Part shown: positions 12,363 to 24,820 of the stretch, piece by piece
How the letters are laid out: each line of letters starts with the position of its first letter
How positions within the stretch are numbered: the first letter of the stretch is position 1
Source: Topomyia yanbarensis
Lineage: Eukaryota; Arthropoda; Insecta; Diptera; Culicidae
Reading direction: 5' to 3'
DNA length: 64,000 bases
NCBI RefSeq assembly: GCF_030247195.1
Contig: NC_080671.1
Coordinates: 298,750,917-298,814,916, forward strand
The notes under the pieces: generated by a model
Told to the model about the DNA's origin: nothing
The model's input: only the letters and a program-made list of their open reading frames with translations
Database searches by the model: none
Translations under genes and position numbers: made by a program

Positions 12363-13507
12363 CGAACCCTAATGCCAAGAACGAATGAGAAGCGCGATTG
12401 ACAGATCTGTATGCGTACCGCGCAGTGCTACCAAAAGTACAGATTTTTTCTATAAAGCTGCAGATTATTTGAATTGTATAGGTACCAGGCATTGCATTTA
12501 TCGCTCATATGAGTAAATGCGTCCAGATAATTTGCTACTGCGACATTAAAAACTCACATTTTCACACGAAAAGTTACTGGCACTCACACAACTTCTCCGG
12601 ATAAATACAACGTGTTATTTCTCCGGATAAATAAAACAGCCGGAGAATGAGCGAATGAGTTTATTACGGTATCCTTTTGGCGCTCGCTGCCTTGCTGTCA
12701 CTATTCCAAAACACGAAAGAACAAGTCTATCGTACTTCTTTGCCGCCTTTCTTTGAAATTGAATGTATATTTTGACACTTTTATTGATTTCCACGAAATT
12801 AAAATATTTTCATCTTCTCCGGTGAGAAGGAAAAAATCAAATTTTATCCGGAAAATTATTTCTCACGCCATTTGTGGAGACGGAGAATTTTGCGACTCAT
12901 CTTATCTCGGAAAAGTTGGACATCGGATAAGCGCGTGAGTGAGAGAGAATTACAATACCTGAATCTGTAACCAATAGTTACAGATTAAAATGATGTCTAA
13001 GGAAACTATAGCATGGTACATATTTTTGGAGATAAAATGGTAAAACAATAGTTTTATTTGACATTTCTAATAAAGTAATGTTGAGAAATCGTATATAGGA
13101 AATATAAATTTACAGAAACTGTTTTTCTTTGGTGTGTAATACAAATATATTTTGTAATTTGACTATTCCAAACAAATGATTTGCTAGCGAATGAACTTAT
13201 AATTGAAACCTTAACAATAGAACAAATGTTTTTTGCGCTAAGAGCTCAGTGTTCTTTACTTATTATTGATGGAAAAATAAAGCGAGATTGGAAAGGTAGA
13301 TGTATAAAACGTCCAAATTAACCAAACATTTTCAACTATCAAAACGTTTGCATTAACTTTCTTATTGCTGTAAATTTCGGTACAAATTTTCTGAAAAAGT
13401 AGTGCGATTTTTTATTCCCGGTAAATAATATAAAATGTGGCATCACTGGTACCAACTTATTTTAGTTTCTCTTTGCCGCTCAGCAGCGAGAGGGGAATGG
13501 GTGTCGC

Positions 13508-13538
13508 AACTCTCCAACGTGCGATGTTGGAGAGTTAG
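13508..13538. repeat. Short hairpin
   Basis: AACTCTCCAAC and GTTGGAGAGTT are perfect complements (11 bp stem) separated by a 7-base loop. Confidence 0.6.
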
Positions 13539-13586
13539 TTTTGTATCACAACAGAGCAGAAACCGAAAAAAACGCGTCGGCCATGT

Positions 13587-13622
13587 TTAACTCAACAATT
13601 TGGTCATCGATGACCAATTGTT
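13587..13622. repeat. Short palindrome
   Basis: CTCAACAATT and AATTGTTGAG flank GGTCATCGATGACC, giving a palindrome of about 34 bp with one unpaired T. Confidence 0.6.
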
Positions 13623-14887
13623 GAGCAATGTTGAATTTCGAAACACGCCTAATGATGAACAGTTGCGAGTATCATTGAGAGATTCAGTATTCTCTTCTCT
13701 CTTGAATAGTGGTACCTTGTTGCTTGGTTGGTTATTTGGTGGATTTAGTTCACGAACATACAAGCTGTTGAATCATTCAGATTCATTGTGAAATGCTGAA
13801 ACTGAATATAAAATTCATCTGGCCATATTAGCGTTTTTCAGCATATTTCGCTACGTCAGTTAAGAACATATGGTTTGTGGAGCGGACATAAGGCAACAGG
13901 TACCGCTAATTTGATTCTGTTGAGGTTTGAGGGGAAAAATTTAAACTTACGCTCACGATGCTTTATAAATTTGAGGAAATCGTGGATATTCAAACATCGA
14001 TATGCAGTTTATCAATTTTTTGGATGTTGATTCCTAAGATGACTCAGCCTATATAGGTTCAGTTTATTCTAACATTGTATCTCTACCATACGAATATTTG
14101 GAATTTTATAATCGTGAACCAAAACGAAGTGATTATAAGCTTGGTTATAAGTTATTCGCATTTAACAAGGACAATATATGTTTCAAGCTATGATGTACTA
14201 CATTCTTTTCCTAAATGTTGTGCAGACTGGTTAAATGCTAACAAATATAATATTAACCACAAATTTGATGAGCAAGATCTATGACTCCTGACTAAATTGG
14301 ATAATACCTACTAAAGGAGCTTTTAAAATATACGGCATATTGTGGAATATTTAATAATCAGAAAATTACTTCGAACTTCGTCTAAAATTGAGCAGGAATA
14401 GTAAAATTACACATGCCTTTCAATCTTTGGGAAGAAATTAGTATCCCGCTTCAATGCTTTAATAATCTGAACAGATTAGTTAGCTGCAATTATTCCGAGC
14501 TTGGCGAATAAAGTCGCATTCGGAATTTTCTCCAAATGAATCTTGACAGTTGACTTTAATGCCTTTATTCTAAGAGAGATTTTTTTTGCAACCAGGCAAC
14601 CAATAATGTTTTCAAATTCTTCAATTTGTTAAATGGAAAAAATCACACTTTTTTTTTTCTATTCCATCAACATTACTCATTCAAAATTGGTCAACTGGTT
14701 AATAAAAACTTGACATAATTTAACAAATTGCATTCATCTACATTTAAATCAAACATGATTTACGAAATTCATAGTCATGTGAAATTAAAATTAAATCTAA
14801 AACATTTTTGATGCTCGTATATGTCAGGAACAGAACACGTAAATTTTTACGATTTTTTCTAATTCTGTGCAATACTGAAAAGCAGAT

Positions 14888-16372
14888 CTTAACCTTTACA
14901 GTACCAAGCTAAAATTTTTCTGAAAATTTTGTTTAAATTTTGCTCTCATTTCGTCAATTTTTGACCGAATTGGATGGATTTAAAAGATCTGGAATTTAGT
15001 CCAGTTTCTATATACCGAGTAGTGTTCAAATCTGTGGACCGGTTCCGGAACTAATCCGAATTCTCTTGGGGTATATCCGGCATCCCAGTGGGGTTACGGA
15101 CGAGTTTTGAAGAAACATCCCATAAATTTAAGTAATTGTATTTTGAAATGTGCTACATATGACTATTTCCCATTGATCCTTCACAATAGACATGAATTGG
15201 ACCAATCTTGGCCACCGGAGAACTGTTCCGGGAGAACCTAAGAAAATGTATATATTTTTCTATCATTCCAGCGATTTGGGTTCATAGCTTTATACGAAAT
15301 GCGAAGTTCTTCCAATCATACGGTTCTACAGCTACCTCAAGGCCATTCCGGCACCGGTTCCGTACGGATGGACATTTGACGCCATTTTGAAAACCAAGAT
15401 GGCAGCTTCCGGTTACCACAAAACAGTGAAAACCACCATCAATATGGGTGTTATTTGAAAGAGAACGGTCAACAAAAGCCGGAAATTGATAATTGACGCC
15501 ATTTTGAAAAGAAATGGGGATTTCCGGTTACCACAAAACAGTGAAAAGCATCATCAATATGGGTGTCATTCGAAAGGGAGTGGTCAATAGAAGACAGAAA
15601 TTGATTTTTGACGCCATTTTCAAAACCAAGATGGTTTCCGGTTATCACAGTGCAGCGCAAACCGCCACCAATAATGGCGTCATTGTAAAGCGCTAGCGAT
15701 CAGCCAAAGCCGGAAAATGATTTTTGACGCCAATTCAAAAACCAAAATGGCGGGTTCTTGTTCCAAAGAAACAGTGAAAACCGTCATCAATATGGGTGTC
15801 ATTAGAAAAGAGATGGTCACTTGAAAACCAAGATGGCGGTTTCCGGTTACCACAACAGTCAAAAGTATTGTCAATATGAGTGTCATTCAAAAGGGGGGGG
15901 GGGGGGGGGTTAATAGAAGACAGAAATTGATTTTTTCGACATTTTCTAAGCAAAGATAGCGGCTTCCGGTTTCCACAAGGCAGTGAAAACCACCGTCAAT
16001 AATGGTGTCATTGTAAAGCGGGTGGTCAGCAAAAGACGAAAATTGGTTGTTTACGCCATTTTGAAAACCTGTTCCAAGGAAACAATGAAAACCATTGTCA
16101 GTATGGGTGGCATTTGAAACGGGCTGATCAGTAGAAGACGGGAATTGATGATTGACGCCATTTTGAAAACAAAGATGGCGGCTACCGGTTTCCACAAAAC
16201 AGTGAAGACTATCATCAAGATGGAAGTCATTTGCGAGTGGATGGTCGGCAGATACGGATATTGATTGACGCCATTTTGGAAAGCAAGATGGTGGTACCAC
16301 AAAATAGTCAAAATCATCATCGGTATGGGTTTTATTTAGAAATGAACGGTCACCCAAGTAGCAATTTTTCAC
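14888..16372 (+). repeat. Inverted-repeat arm, left
   Basis: The reverse complement of this arm is found at about 19690-20955. It comprises a ~490 bp non-satellite part (14888-15377) followed by a ~115 bp tandem array. A frame at 15208-15390 and its mirror at 20445-20627 are nearly identical, but I do not treat them as a gene. Confidence 0.8.
15378..16372 (+). repeat. ~115 bp satellite array, about 8 units
   Basis: Units begin at GACGCCATTTTG or close variants near 15378, 15495, 15610, 15726, 15938, 16052, 16154 and 16266, so most are 102-117 bp apart; one gap is double length. Each carries AAGATGGCGG, a TTCCGGTTACCACA block, AACAGTGAAAACC and an ATGGGTGTCATT block. A run of about 16 Gs interrupts it near 15893. 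Confidence 0.85.
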
Positions 16373-17099
16373 ACCAACAATAAGTATGTGCTGTTGTGAC
16401 AGACAACTAAGTTTCTTCGTGACTCAAAAGGTACAGATTTAGACTAATTTTCAATATAGTTCAGCGAAACTTTTAAAACTTGCTCCCGTTTCGTAGTCAT
16501 TACTATGCGAGAATAACCGAATTAAATCATATTGTTGTCAATATGTTGAACGCAGATCTCAACAAGATTAGTTCATTCTTGCCGCTGTTCACATGGGCTA
16601 TCAATCGGCAATATTATTATAATAATAATTTTCGATTTGGACATATGTATTTTTCCTCGTTCAATACTGCGCATCGTGATCGTGCGTTGCATTGGAGATG
16701 TATTTGTTGATTCACGCGTTCGTGGTCGGTGTCGGTGTCGGCTTCATAGTGTGGTATACGTGCAGGTGTGTGGGGCTTCTTCGATGACTTCATCGTTTAT
16801 GGAGTGATTGCTGGCCTCAATTAAAGCAGTGGATGATATCAAGAAGTTTTGACTCGTGAGCCGCTGCCGAATAATGTGCTGGGGGAACGACGGCGACTGG
16901 GATGCCGCGGTTGCCTACTTTTTTCTTTATTTTGTAAGTAAGGGTTTTCCACTACTCGGGTTCTTGTTTGCCCGTCGTACTCTTCTTTTCAGGGCGGCCT
17001 AGGTGTTTCTACGGAATTACGGATTTTCGTTTCACAACAAAAAAAAAGGTAAATAAACTAATAGATTTACCGACTTTTATTCCACCAAATCTTCTCTTT
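16373..17099. other. No gene seen
   Basis: Moderately AT-rich sequence between the left satellite arm and a GC-rich block. A short frame at 16480-16710 has no recognisable features. Confidence 0.4.
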
Positions 17100-17810
17100 G
17101 CTGCACTCTGTCGATGAAGTTGATCAGCTGCTTCTGACGATGGCGGGAAGGCGGGCGGTTTCTTCCGACCGGCCGGGAACACAACGGCCGCGTTCTCCTG
17201 CTGGTGTCGTTGGCTGCGCCGGCAGCGGTCCTTGACTTTTAGCTAGGGAGGTGAGCTTGGCTCCTTTGTTGGAACCTCCCTGGCGACAATGACCGATCCC
17301 CGCGAGAGATCCCAGAAGTCACCGCAGTGTACTTCCCAGGGAGCACCTTTGGCCACCCTGCTTCGCTCTCCTTGAAGCTTAGCTGTGAAGGAGAGCTAGG
17401 CTCGTTCGGCTGACCCTTCACAGCGAGAGCGGAAAGGCGTCTTCTGGGTCCTTTATACTTAGCCGGGGAAGCGAGTTGCTCCTTGGCGCTTAGCTTCCTT
17501 TTCCGGCGACCCGACACCAAAACACTTGAGTACCCGAACCACGGGTCGGCACTTTTCGAACGGGATTGTCACGCGCACTTCACCGCACTGGTTATTGTGG
17601 CTGGAAACTGTCCCGGAAAAACAAAAAAACTCGGGGCGTCTGTTCGATGCCGTGGTCCGTCACTATCTAAAAACCTCGATGGCCGCCTTCTCCACGACAC
17701 GAAAAAACAAACACCAACACCAAAAAACCGTACCGCCGCGTAGCTATGTGTAGCATATCCAGCACACTTATTGCAGCAAGAGGAGAGCGGTTGCCTATCC
17801 AACCCCTTTG
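17100..17810 (-). other. GC-rich block with a low-complexity frame, identity unknown
   Basis: A locally GC-rich 700 bp island in AT-rich DNA. The minus strand holds a 93-residue frame (17239-17520), basic and rich in Ser, Pro, Lys and Arg, of the kind seen at the start of retrotransposon gag/ORF1 regions. At about 17765-17785 the minus strand has TGCTGCAATAAGTGTGC, resembling the start of the PHD ORF1 at 11235, but the zinc-finger residues do not follow. It may be a retroelement leader; I cannot assign it. Confidence 0.3.
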
Positions 17811-17898
17811 TTTCTTGTATACAAACTTAAAACAAAAATGAGTACACCTATCTGATTACACAAAACCGTTCGACGATTGTAAGGACGTGACCCCTATC

Positions 17899-18437
17899 GG
17901 CCTACCCCTGAGTCGATTCCTAGTCCCACCAGGAGTACTTGCTCTAAATTTGAAGCAAATCGGACAAGTCTAGCTACCGGACCAACGTGCCTGAAGTTTG
18001 TATGGGATTTTTCGACAATTTATATGAAGAAAACCCACTAGCTCGCATTTTCACCGCTAAGTGGCACAGTATGCATCGAATTATCACTGTAAGTGAAAAT
18101 AAGAAATATAATTTAATTGTGTACAACTTTGTCGAAGACTGCTAGTCAATTCGGCTTTGTTAAAAGAAGTTATTAAACTTTTAGCGAAGTGATGTCTGAG
18201 TCAGTTTTGCATGGGGCCTAGCAGTGCGTGGTAGTGTATCGGTACTAGGTTCTAACAACCTAAACATTTTTGTAGAATAATGGTTAGATTTAGCTGAATA
18301 GTATGTTCGGAAGAATTGCACTACATAATACGAGTTATGTCTTGGTTAGAAAATTTTAGTGCCACCTGTGACCGCATAGATGGCGCCAACACTAACTTTT
18401 CAACGGAGAGAGATAGAAATTAGGTGTCTTCTACAAA
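17899..18437 (+). mobile_element. Single arm of the long foldback element
   Basis: Matches 4133-4653 of the palindrome with roughly 90% identity, from CACCCCTGAGTCGATTCC-like sequence to TAGGTGTCTTCTACAAA. The opposite arm is missing, and the next element begins where this one stops. Confidence 0.8.
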
Positions 18438-18440
18438 TAT

Positions 18441-19067
18441 CACCGGTTCTATTTACTATAGAATCCATTCGAAAAATGGTTTTTGAAGAAAATTGCTCAA
18501 GGAGCTTAACTTTTCGCGGCAGTGATGCCAACTATGCGATTTGTTTCAGTTAATTATTAAGTTTTTTTTCTTATTACAAATATTTTAATTTTGAAGATTC
18601 TAATGCCATCGTGTTCTGTAGATATTTTTACATAAAAAACACTTATAATCTCAATATAATTTGAGCGCATCCTGAGATGCACTGTTTTGAAGGGAAGAAC
18701 TCGAATTTTCTCATATAAAAATCCATTTTTATTGGCCAAAATTGAGAAAATCTTCAAACAGTCGTAAAAATTGACCCTGATCTGCTAAAAAGCAACCAAA
18801 AACGTAATTTTTCATAATTTCTCGTCTACTTCATGATAAATTATGTGTGAACTTAGAATACTCAAGTTAGTTTTTTTATTGTTGCGCCTGCGATTTTATA
18901 TGGGAAATAGCGTTTTTTTGCTTCAAAATATCGCTGATTTGCTATTTGGCTGAAAAAATTGGATAGTTGGCAGCACTGCCGCCAATAACTAATATATTTT
19001 CTAAACTCCTTGAACAATTTTCTTCAAAACCCATCTTACGGTTTGGTTCTAGAGTAAAAAGAACCGG
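18441..19067. mobile_element. Foldback MITE with CCGGTTC ends
   Basis: The left 120 bp (CACCGGTTCTATTTACT...) is complementary to the right 130 bp (...AGAGTAAAAAGAACCGG). AAATAT directly precedes the left end and directly follows the right end, a candidate 6 bp target duplication. No coding capacity. Confidence 0.75.
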
Positions 19068-19689
19068 AAATATGTTCAAAAGGAAATCAAGGGTTTTGAC
19101 AATTTACCAAAACGGGGGGGGGGGGGGAGGGGGGGTGCTCCCATTGCCCGAGGGGTGATTGAATAGACACAAAAAATTGGGTTTTTATATATTGGCCCTA
19201 GATGAGCAATTCCTCCAAATTTGATTCAAATCCGTGAAGGTCGATTACACGTGCCTTGATCACTGCGCGTGGAATGACCCTTACATAGAATACATGGGAA
19301 TTGAGAGGGACCATCAAGCCACCTGATTGAAACGATTTGGGCAGGAAGAGTGGAGTAGCCAGATTCTTGTTGCTAACATTTCGTGAACATTGCGCAGGAT
19401 TTTCTCCCCACCTATTGAGGCTACTTTTTATAACAATGGCTTGCATTGTAATTGGCTTATATGGTCTTGTTATTGGAAGCAAAAGCTTCCGTAGTACATG
19501 TAAACGAAGTCACTTTCCGACCACGCAATTCCTTTTTGGCCCTTCGTACAGTAGCATGCTGAGTATGGTCAGAGAGTAATGCTTGAACACGTCATGCTTG
19601 TCGTGTAAAGAATGCTCAGTGCTATGGAGAATGTTCCTGTTACAAAGGTGGTAGTACCACCGCCACCACTACATCTACTGACCACCCCT
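19068..19689. other. Unassigned DNA with a poly-G tract
   Basis: Contains an interrupted G run at about 19113-19134. The rest shows no gene; overlapping frames at 19198-19482 and 19337-19579 on opposite strands have no family features. Confidence 0.4.
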
Positions 19690-20460
19690 TTCAAATGACA
19701 CCCATACTTATGGTTTTCACTGTTGTTTGTAGTAACTGGAAGCCACCATATTGGTTTTCAAAATGGCGTCAAAAATAACTTTATAACTACCCCTTTCTGA
19801 TACTTATACTGATGATAGTTTTCGCTGTTTTGCAGTAACAGGAAACCGCAAACTTGGTTTTCAAAACTGCATAAACAATCAATTTCGTACTTCTTCTCAC
19901 CAATCCCTTTCAAATAACACCTATATTGATGGTAGTTTTCACTGCTTTTTGGAAACCGGCAGCCGCCATCTTGGTTTTCAAATGGCGTCAATCATCAATT
20001 TCCGTCTCCTGCTGACACACTCCTTTCAAATGACACCCATATTGGTGACGGTTTTCACTGTTTCTTTGGAACATGAACCCGCCATTTTGGTTTTCGAATT
20101 GGCGTCAAAAACCAATTTCCGGCTTTTGCTGATCGCTAGCGCTTTACAATGACGCCATTATTGGTGGTGGTTTGCACTGCACTGTGATAACCGGAAACCG
20201 CCATCTTGGTTTTGAAAATGGCGTCAAAAATGATTTTCTGTCTTCTATTGACCACTCCCTTTCGAATGACACCCATATTGATGATGCTTTTCACTGTTTT
20301 GTGGTAACCGGAAATCCCCATTTCTTTTCAAAATGGCGTCAATTATCAATTTCCGGCTTTTGTTGACCGTTCTCTTTCAAATAACACCCATATTGATGGT
20401 GGTTTTCACTGTTTTGTGGTAACCGGAAGCCGCCATCTTGGTTTTCAAAATGGCGTCAAA
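19690..20460 (-). repeat. ~115 bp satellite array, about 7 units, inverted
   Basis: Units ending in AAAATGGCGTCAA-like sequence recur near 19763, 19870, 19985, 20100, 20222, 20336 and 20450. They are the same satellite as at 15378-16372, on the other strand. Confidence 0.85.
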
Positions 20461-20955
20461 TGTCCATCCGTACGGAACCGGTGCCGGAATGGCATTGAGG
20501 GAGCTGTAGAACCGTATGATTGGAAGAACTTCGCATTTCGTATAAAGTTATGAACCCAAATCGCTGGAATGATAGAAAAATATATACATTTTCTTAGGTT
20601 CTCCCGGAACAGTTCTCCGGTGGCCAAGATTGGTTCAATTCATGTCTATTGTGAAGGATCAATGGGAAATAGTCATATGTAGCACATTTCAAAATACAAT
20701 TACTTAAATTTATGGGATGTTTCTTCAAAACTCGCCCGTCACCCCACTGGGATGCCGGATATACCCCAAGAGAATTCGGATTAATTCCGGAACCGGTCCA
20801 CGGATTTGAACACTACTCTGTATATAGAAACTGGACTAAATTCCAGATCTTTTAAAGCCGGTTCCATCCAAATCGGTCAAAAATTGACGAAATGAGAGCA
20901 AAATTTAAACAAAATTTTCAGAAAAAATTTAGCTTGGTACTGTAAAGGTTAAAAA
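19690..20955 (-). repeat. Inverted-repeat arm, right
   Basis: Reverse complement of 14888-16372, slightly shorter. The outermost matched sequence is the TTTACAGTACCAAGCTAAA region of the left arm, seen inverted near 20930-20950. Confidence 0.8.
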
Positions 20956-22018
20956 AATTGATATCGCTACGTGAACTATAAAGAAAATTTATTGAATTGA
21001 ATTTTATTCATGCCCGCTGCGATGAATGAAGTTTTTGGTTCGTTTCCCTCGTCATTCGTGCTCCCGACGCAGCGCATTCAAGTTCGGACACGTTCTGTTG
21101 CAGAAGCAAAATGAAATTTGTTTCTATGGTATAGCTCTGAGAGGGATTATTGAGCAAAAGTGCACCAGATATAGATTACGCAGTTCACTTAAGCTCGAAA
21201 ATATAGAAGATGATAACTTCTGCCCTCAAACTGTCCACATAATAACAAATGAATGCTTTGGTTGGTGAACGAATTTATATTTCCTCTGCACTCAAGCTTT
21301 CGATTCTGCATGAAATTTCAGTCAGTTGGAAGGTGAATGAATGAGGGAGGCGTTGAATCTGAATGTCGGTTTCGGTAAATACAAACAGAAATAGATAACT
21401 GATTTTGAAATCTCGTAGCACTTTTTGGGATTTTTCCAAAAAACACCATTTTCACGTGAAATTTTTGTAACAAATTCATAACATTAATATGAAAATTTTG
21501 ACGAAAAAATGGAATCGTTCAATGACACGGCAGTTAAATTACGAACAAGTCAAAAATAAAGTTTTGAAATCGATTAAAAACTTTTTCGGCAATCGTAGTC
21601 ATCGTAGATAATCGCGTTTAAAGTTTCAAGTATCAGCCACGCCTCCATAAGGGACAAGATGAAAAACGCTATAACTTTGCGTCCACTGCTGCAATCTCTA
21701 TAAAAATTTGAGATAACATTCTTAAGAACCAAAACTTTACGATAGAAGAATAAAAAATTTCAACATATGTAATCCCTTAACGCAAATTCATGAATTACGG
21801 AATATTTTCTATGAGGAAAGGATTTTTCGCTCCAAACTTTTAAAATTAGCTGATGGGTCCAAACAAATATAAAAATATAAAAAAAATTAAGAACCAAACG
21901 GAACACGTTATTAATAATTGTTGAATTTGGCGCTTGTTGAAGTCTCCCCATGTTCCCCTAACCCTGTTTGTATTTTCACAATTCGACAGATTCAAAAGGT
22001 TGAAGACAAAACTAAAAA
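20956..22018. other. No gene seen
   Basis: About 1 kb of AT-rich DNA; the frames at 21026-21268 and 21760-21951 carry no recognisable features. Confidence 0.4.
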
Positions 22019-24051
22019 CCTGTTTTAATCCACCTAGCGGTGCAATTGTGCCTTTCTCATTTCTCTAAACTATGGCACGGAGGCTTTTTATGTTCAACAT
22101 AATTGTGGAAATGTCCATTACATTCTTAGTACACTTTGCACTTATACACAATGGCATGCCAGCCACGAACTTGATGAGCTACGTGTCGACGGTGAAACAC
22201 TTGAAACAAAAAAATATCATACTCCATTAGCCTAATCAGCATTAGATCAATGTTATCTGCTTGCTAACTCATTTTGTCATGCGGGGATGGGTATGTGAGG
22301 AGGGCGAAAGTCCCATGAACGAACGACTCCCCAGCTTAAATTGGTATGCTTTGTAATATAGTGGTGGTTTAAAGATGATGGGGTTGAAAGGGAGGGGTAT
22401 GAGGTGGTGGTCTGAGGGGTGATTTAAGGAGATTTTTAAAGGAGGGGAGTGAACAGTAGAGGGGGATCTCTCGGCCTTCCGGGCCGGGATTAGGTTGACG
22501 TTTTTCAGAGTGATTGCATAACCTTTCTATATGAGAAAGGCAAAAATGTGCAAAATCCAAAAAAGTGAATCTTTGTCAAATTTTTTTCGTGTTTGCATCA
22601 AATCTCGACGTTTTATGCACCTTGAATACATTTAGCATCAAAAATAAAAAATTCTATTTTTAATTTTTCCTATAGTTTTTATGAGAAATTTCTGTGTGGC
22701 CGCACTCTGAAACCCGTAGTTCCGGAACCAGAATTCCGATCGATCCAAAATTCAATAGCAGCCGATGGGAAGGTTGCACCTTTCATTTGAGACTATGTTT
22801 GGGCAAATCGGTCCTGCCATCTCTGAGAAAAATGAGTGACATTATTTGACACATACGCACATACATACACACACATACACACACACATACACACACATAC
22901 ACACACACATACATACACACATACACACACACACATACAGACTTTTTCCGATCTTGACGAACTGAGTCGAATGGGATATGACACTCGGCCCTCCGGGCCG
23001 GGATTAGGTTGACGTTTTTCAGAGTGATTGCATAACCTTTCTATATGAGAAAGGCAAAAATGTGCAAAATCCAAAAAAGTGAATCTTCGTCAAATTTTTT
23101 TCGTGTTTGCATCAAATCTTGACGTTTTATGCACCTTGAATACATTTAGCATCAAAAATAAAAATTCTATTTTTAATTTTTCCTATAGTTTTTATGAGAA
23201 ATTTCTGTGTGGCCGCACTCTGAAACCCATAATTCCGGAACCAGAATTCCGATCGATCCAAAATTCAATAGCAGCCGATGGGAAGGTTGCACCTTTCATT
23301 TGAGACTAAGTTTGGGCAAATCGGTCCAGCCATCTCTGAGAAAAATGAATGACATTATTTGACACATACGCACATACATACACACACACATACACACACA
23401 CATGCACACACATACACATACACATACATACACACATACAGACTTTTTCCGATCTCGACGAACTGAGTCGAAGGGGATATCCCTCCGGGCCGGGATTAGG
23501 TTGACGTTTTTCAGAGTGATTGCATAACCTTTCTGTATGAGAAAGGCAAAAATGTGCAAAATCCAAAAAAGTGAATCTTCGTCAAATTTTTTTTCGTGTT
23601 TGCATCAAATCTCGACGTTTTATGCACCTTGAATACATTTAGCATCAAAAATAAAAATTCTATTTTTAATTTTTCCTATAGTTTTTATGAGAAATTTCTG
23701 TGTGGCCGCACTCTGAAACCCGTAATTCCGGAACCAGAATTCCGATCGATCCAAAATTCAATAGCAGCCGATGGGAAGGTTGCACCTTTCATTTGAGACT
23801 AAGTTTGGGCAAATCGGTCCAGCCATCTCTGAGAAAAATGAGTGACATTATTTGACACATACGCACATACATACACACACACATACACACACATACACAC
23901 ACATACATACACACATACACACACACATACAGACTTTTTCCGATCTCGACGAACTGAGTCGAATGGGGTATGACACTCGGCCCTCCGGGCCGGGATTAGG
24001 TTGACGTTTTTCAGAGTGATTGCATAACCTTTCTATATGAGAAAGGCAAAA
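22019..24051 (-). mobile_element. Head-plus-tandem-unit repeat element, 3 units
   Basis: Begins CCTGTTTTAATCCACCTAG and ends at a TATGAGAAAGGCAAAA string. A unique head of about 515 bp (22019-22535) is followed by three units (22536-23050, 23051-23541, 23542-24041). Each unit contains a CGGAACCAGAATTCCGATCG block, an (AC)n/ACAT microsatellite, CGGCCCTCCGGGCCG and a closing hairpin CCTTTCT-ATATG-AGAAAGG. The same element with five units lies at 34418-37484. Frames reading MDFAHFCLSHIERL on the minus strand are repeat by-products, not genes. Family unassigned. Confidence 0.85.
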
Positions 24052-24479
24052 GAGCATATGAAAAGCGCACAGAACATGTACCTACCTCGAATAAAAATAA
24101 TAAAAGACAACAAACACATTCTCGTTATGAGCGCTGTTCTCCGGGGCAGCTGGGCGGGTGGCATCATTTTTCGCACCTACATTCGCACCCAGCAAACAAA
24201 GAGAATCTAGGTGCCTATGTACAGCTTGTTATGGAGAACGAATGGTGCACAGCGGTTGATATCTCTTCGAATGGGAGAGAGAATGAGCAACGAGTACTAT
24301 TACGCTATGCTTATATACCTACACTATAGATCAGTAATAGTTCACCAGCCTCGGTGGTGGTGAACCAAAGCCGTCAACTCCGCAGCTCAGTGGTGAATGG
24401 TTCAATGAGTGGTATATTCGTGAAGCGAAGAACGAATGAATAGTGTTCGTTTTTTTTCAGGCGATTCGTTTTCCAAGAT
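24052..24479. other. No gene seen
   Basis: Spacer between the tandem-unit element and the 3' end of the retrotransposon at 24480; no recognisable feature. Confidence 0.4.
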
Positions 24480-24820
24480 CTGCTCCTCACCTTTTGTACC
24501 AACAGATGACAAATATCCAAATGATACATTTCATTCTTATAACTAAACAAATTATCATTAACATAAACATAATAAATCTAATGTTTTAACTAATGCTACT
24601 AATGCAAGGATCCTCAAATCAATCGTTTTAAGACATCGCGAGACAGGTGATAATCGAAAACATTGGAACAACGGTTAAATAGACGACACACACTGGTGAA
24701 TGGTTCATTGTAGGCGTAATAGTTTCTGTCACGAGGGATTCGCAAAAATTAATGAGACGGCGGATGTCGAAATCCAGAAGCTGAAGAAGAGCTGGGCAAT
24801 CAATTCTTGATTGAATTAGA

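Larger units (their letters stand above)
7768..12371 (+). mobile_element. Non-autonomous TIR element with GC-rich ends, right-hand copy
   Basis: Left end TAAAGTTTCGTCGCGGT (7768; repeated at 5381) and right end ACCGCGTCGAACCCTA (to 12371) form an imperfect inverted repeat. Each is followed internally by a GCGGTGCGG array. Without the insertion at 10280-11541 it is about 3.3 kb, and no transposase frame is visible. The region 566-3352 is an inverted, deleted relative. An 8 bp target duplication, expected for hAT, is not evident. Confidence 0.6.
12372..14887. other. Intergenic stretch with no recognisable gene
   Basis: About 2.5 kb of AT-rich DNA. Short frames at 13600-13791 and 14075-14284 show no recognisable protein features. 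The only structures noted are two short palindromes near 13508 and 13587. Confidence 0.45.

Noticed and set aside
13600..13791. 63-residue plus-strand frame after a palindrome
   Set aside because: No homology recognised; begins within the palindrome itself.
15208..15390. 60-residue frame conserved in the inverted copy at 20445-20627
   Set aside because: Conservation is explained by the inverted duplication; no start context or domain.
22861..22940. Possible CRISPR-like regular array
   Set aside because: Eukaryotic (AC)n/ACAT microsatellite in tandem repeats; no spacer-repeat structure.
22369..24057. Recurrent MDFAHFCLSHIERL frames, also in the array at 34770-36986
   Set aside because: They arise from the tandem repeat units and run through (GT)n microsatellites; no protein family.
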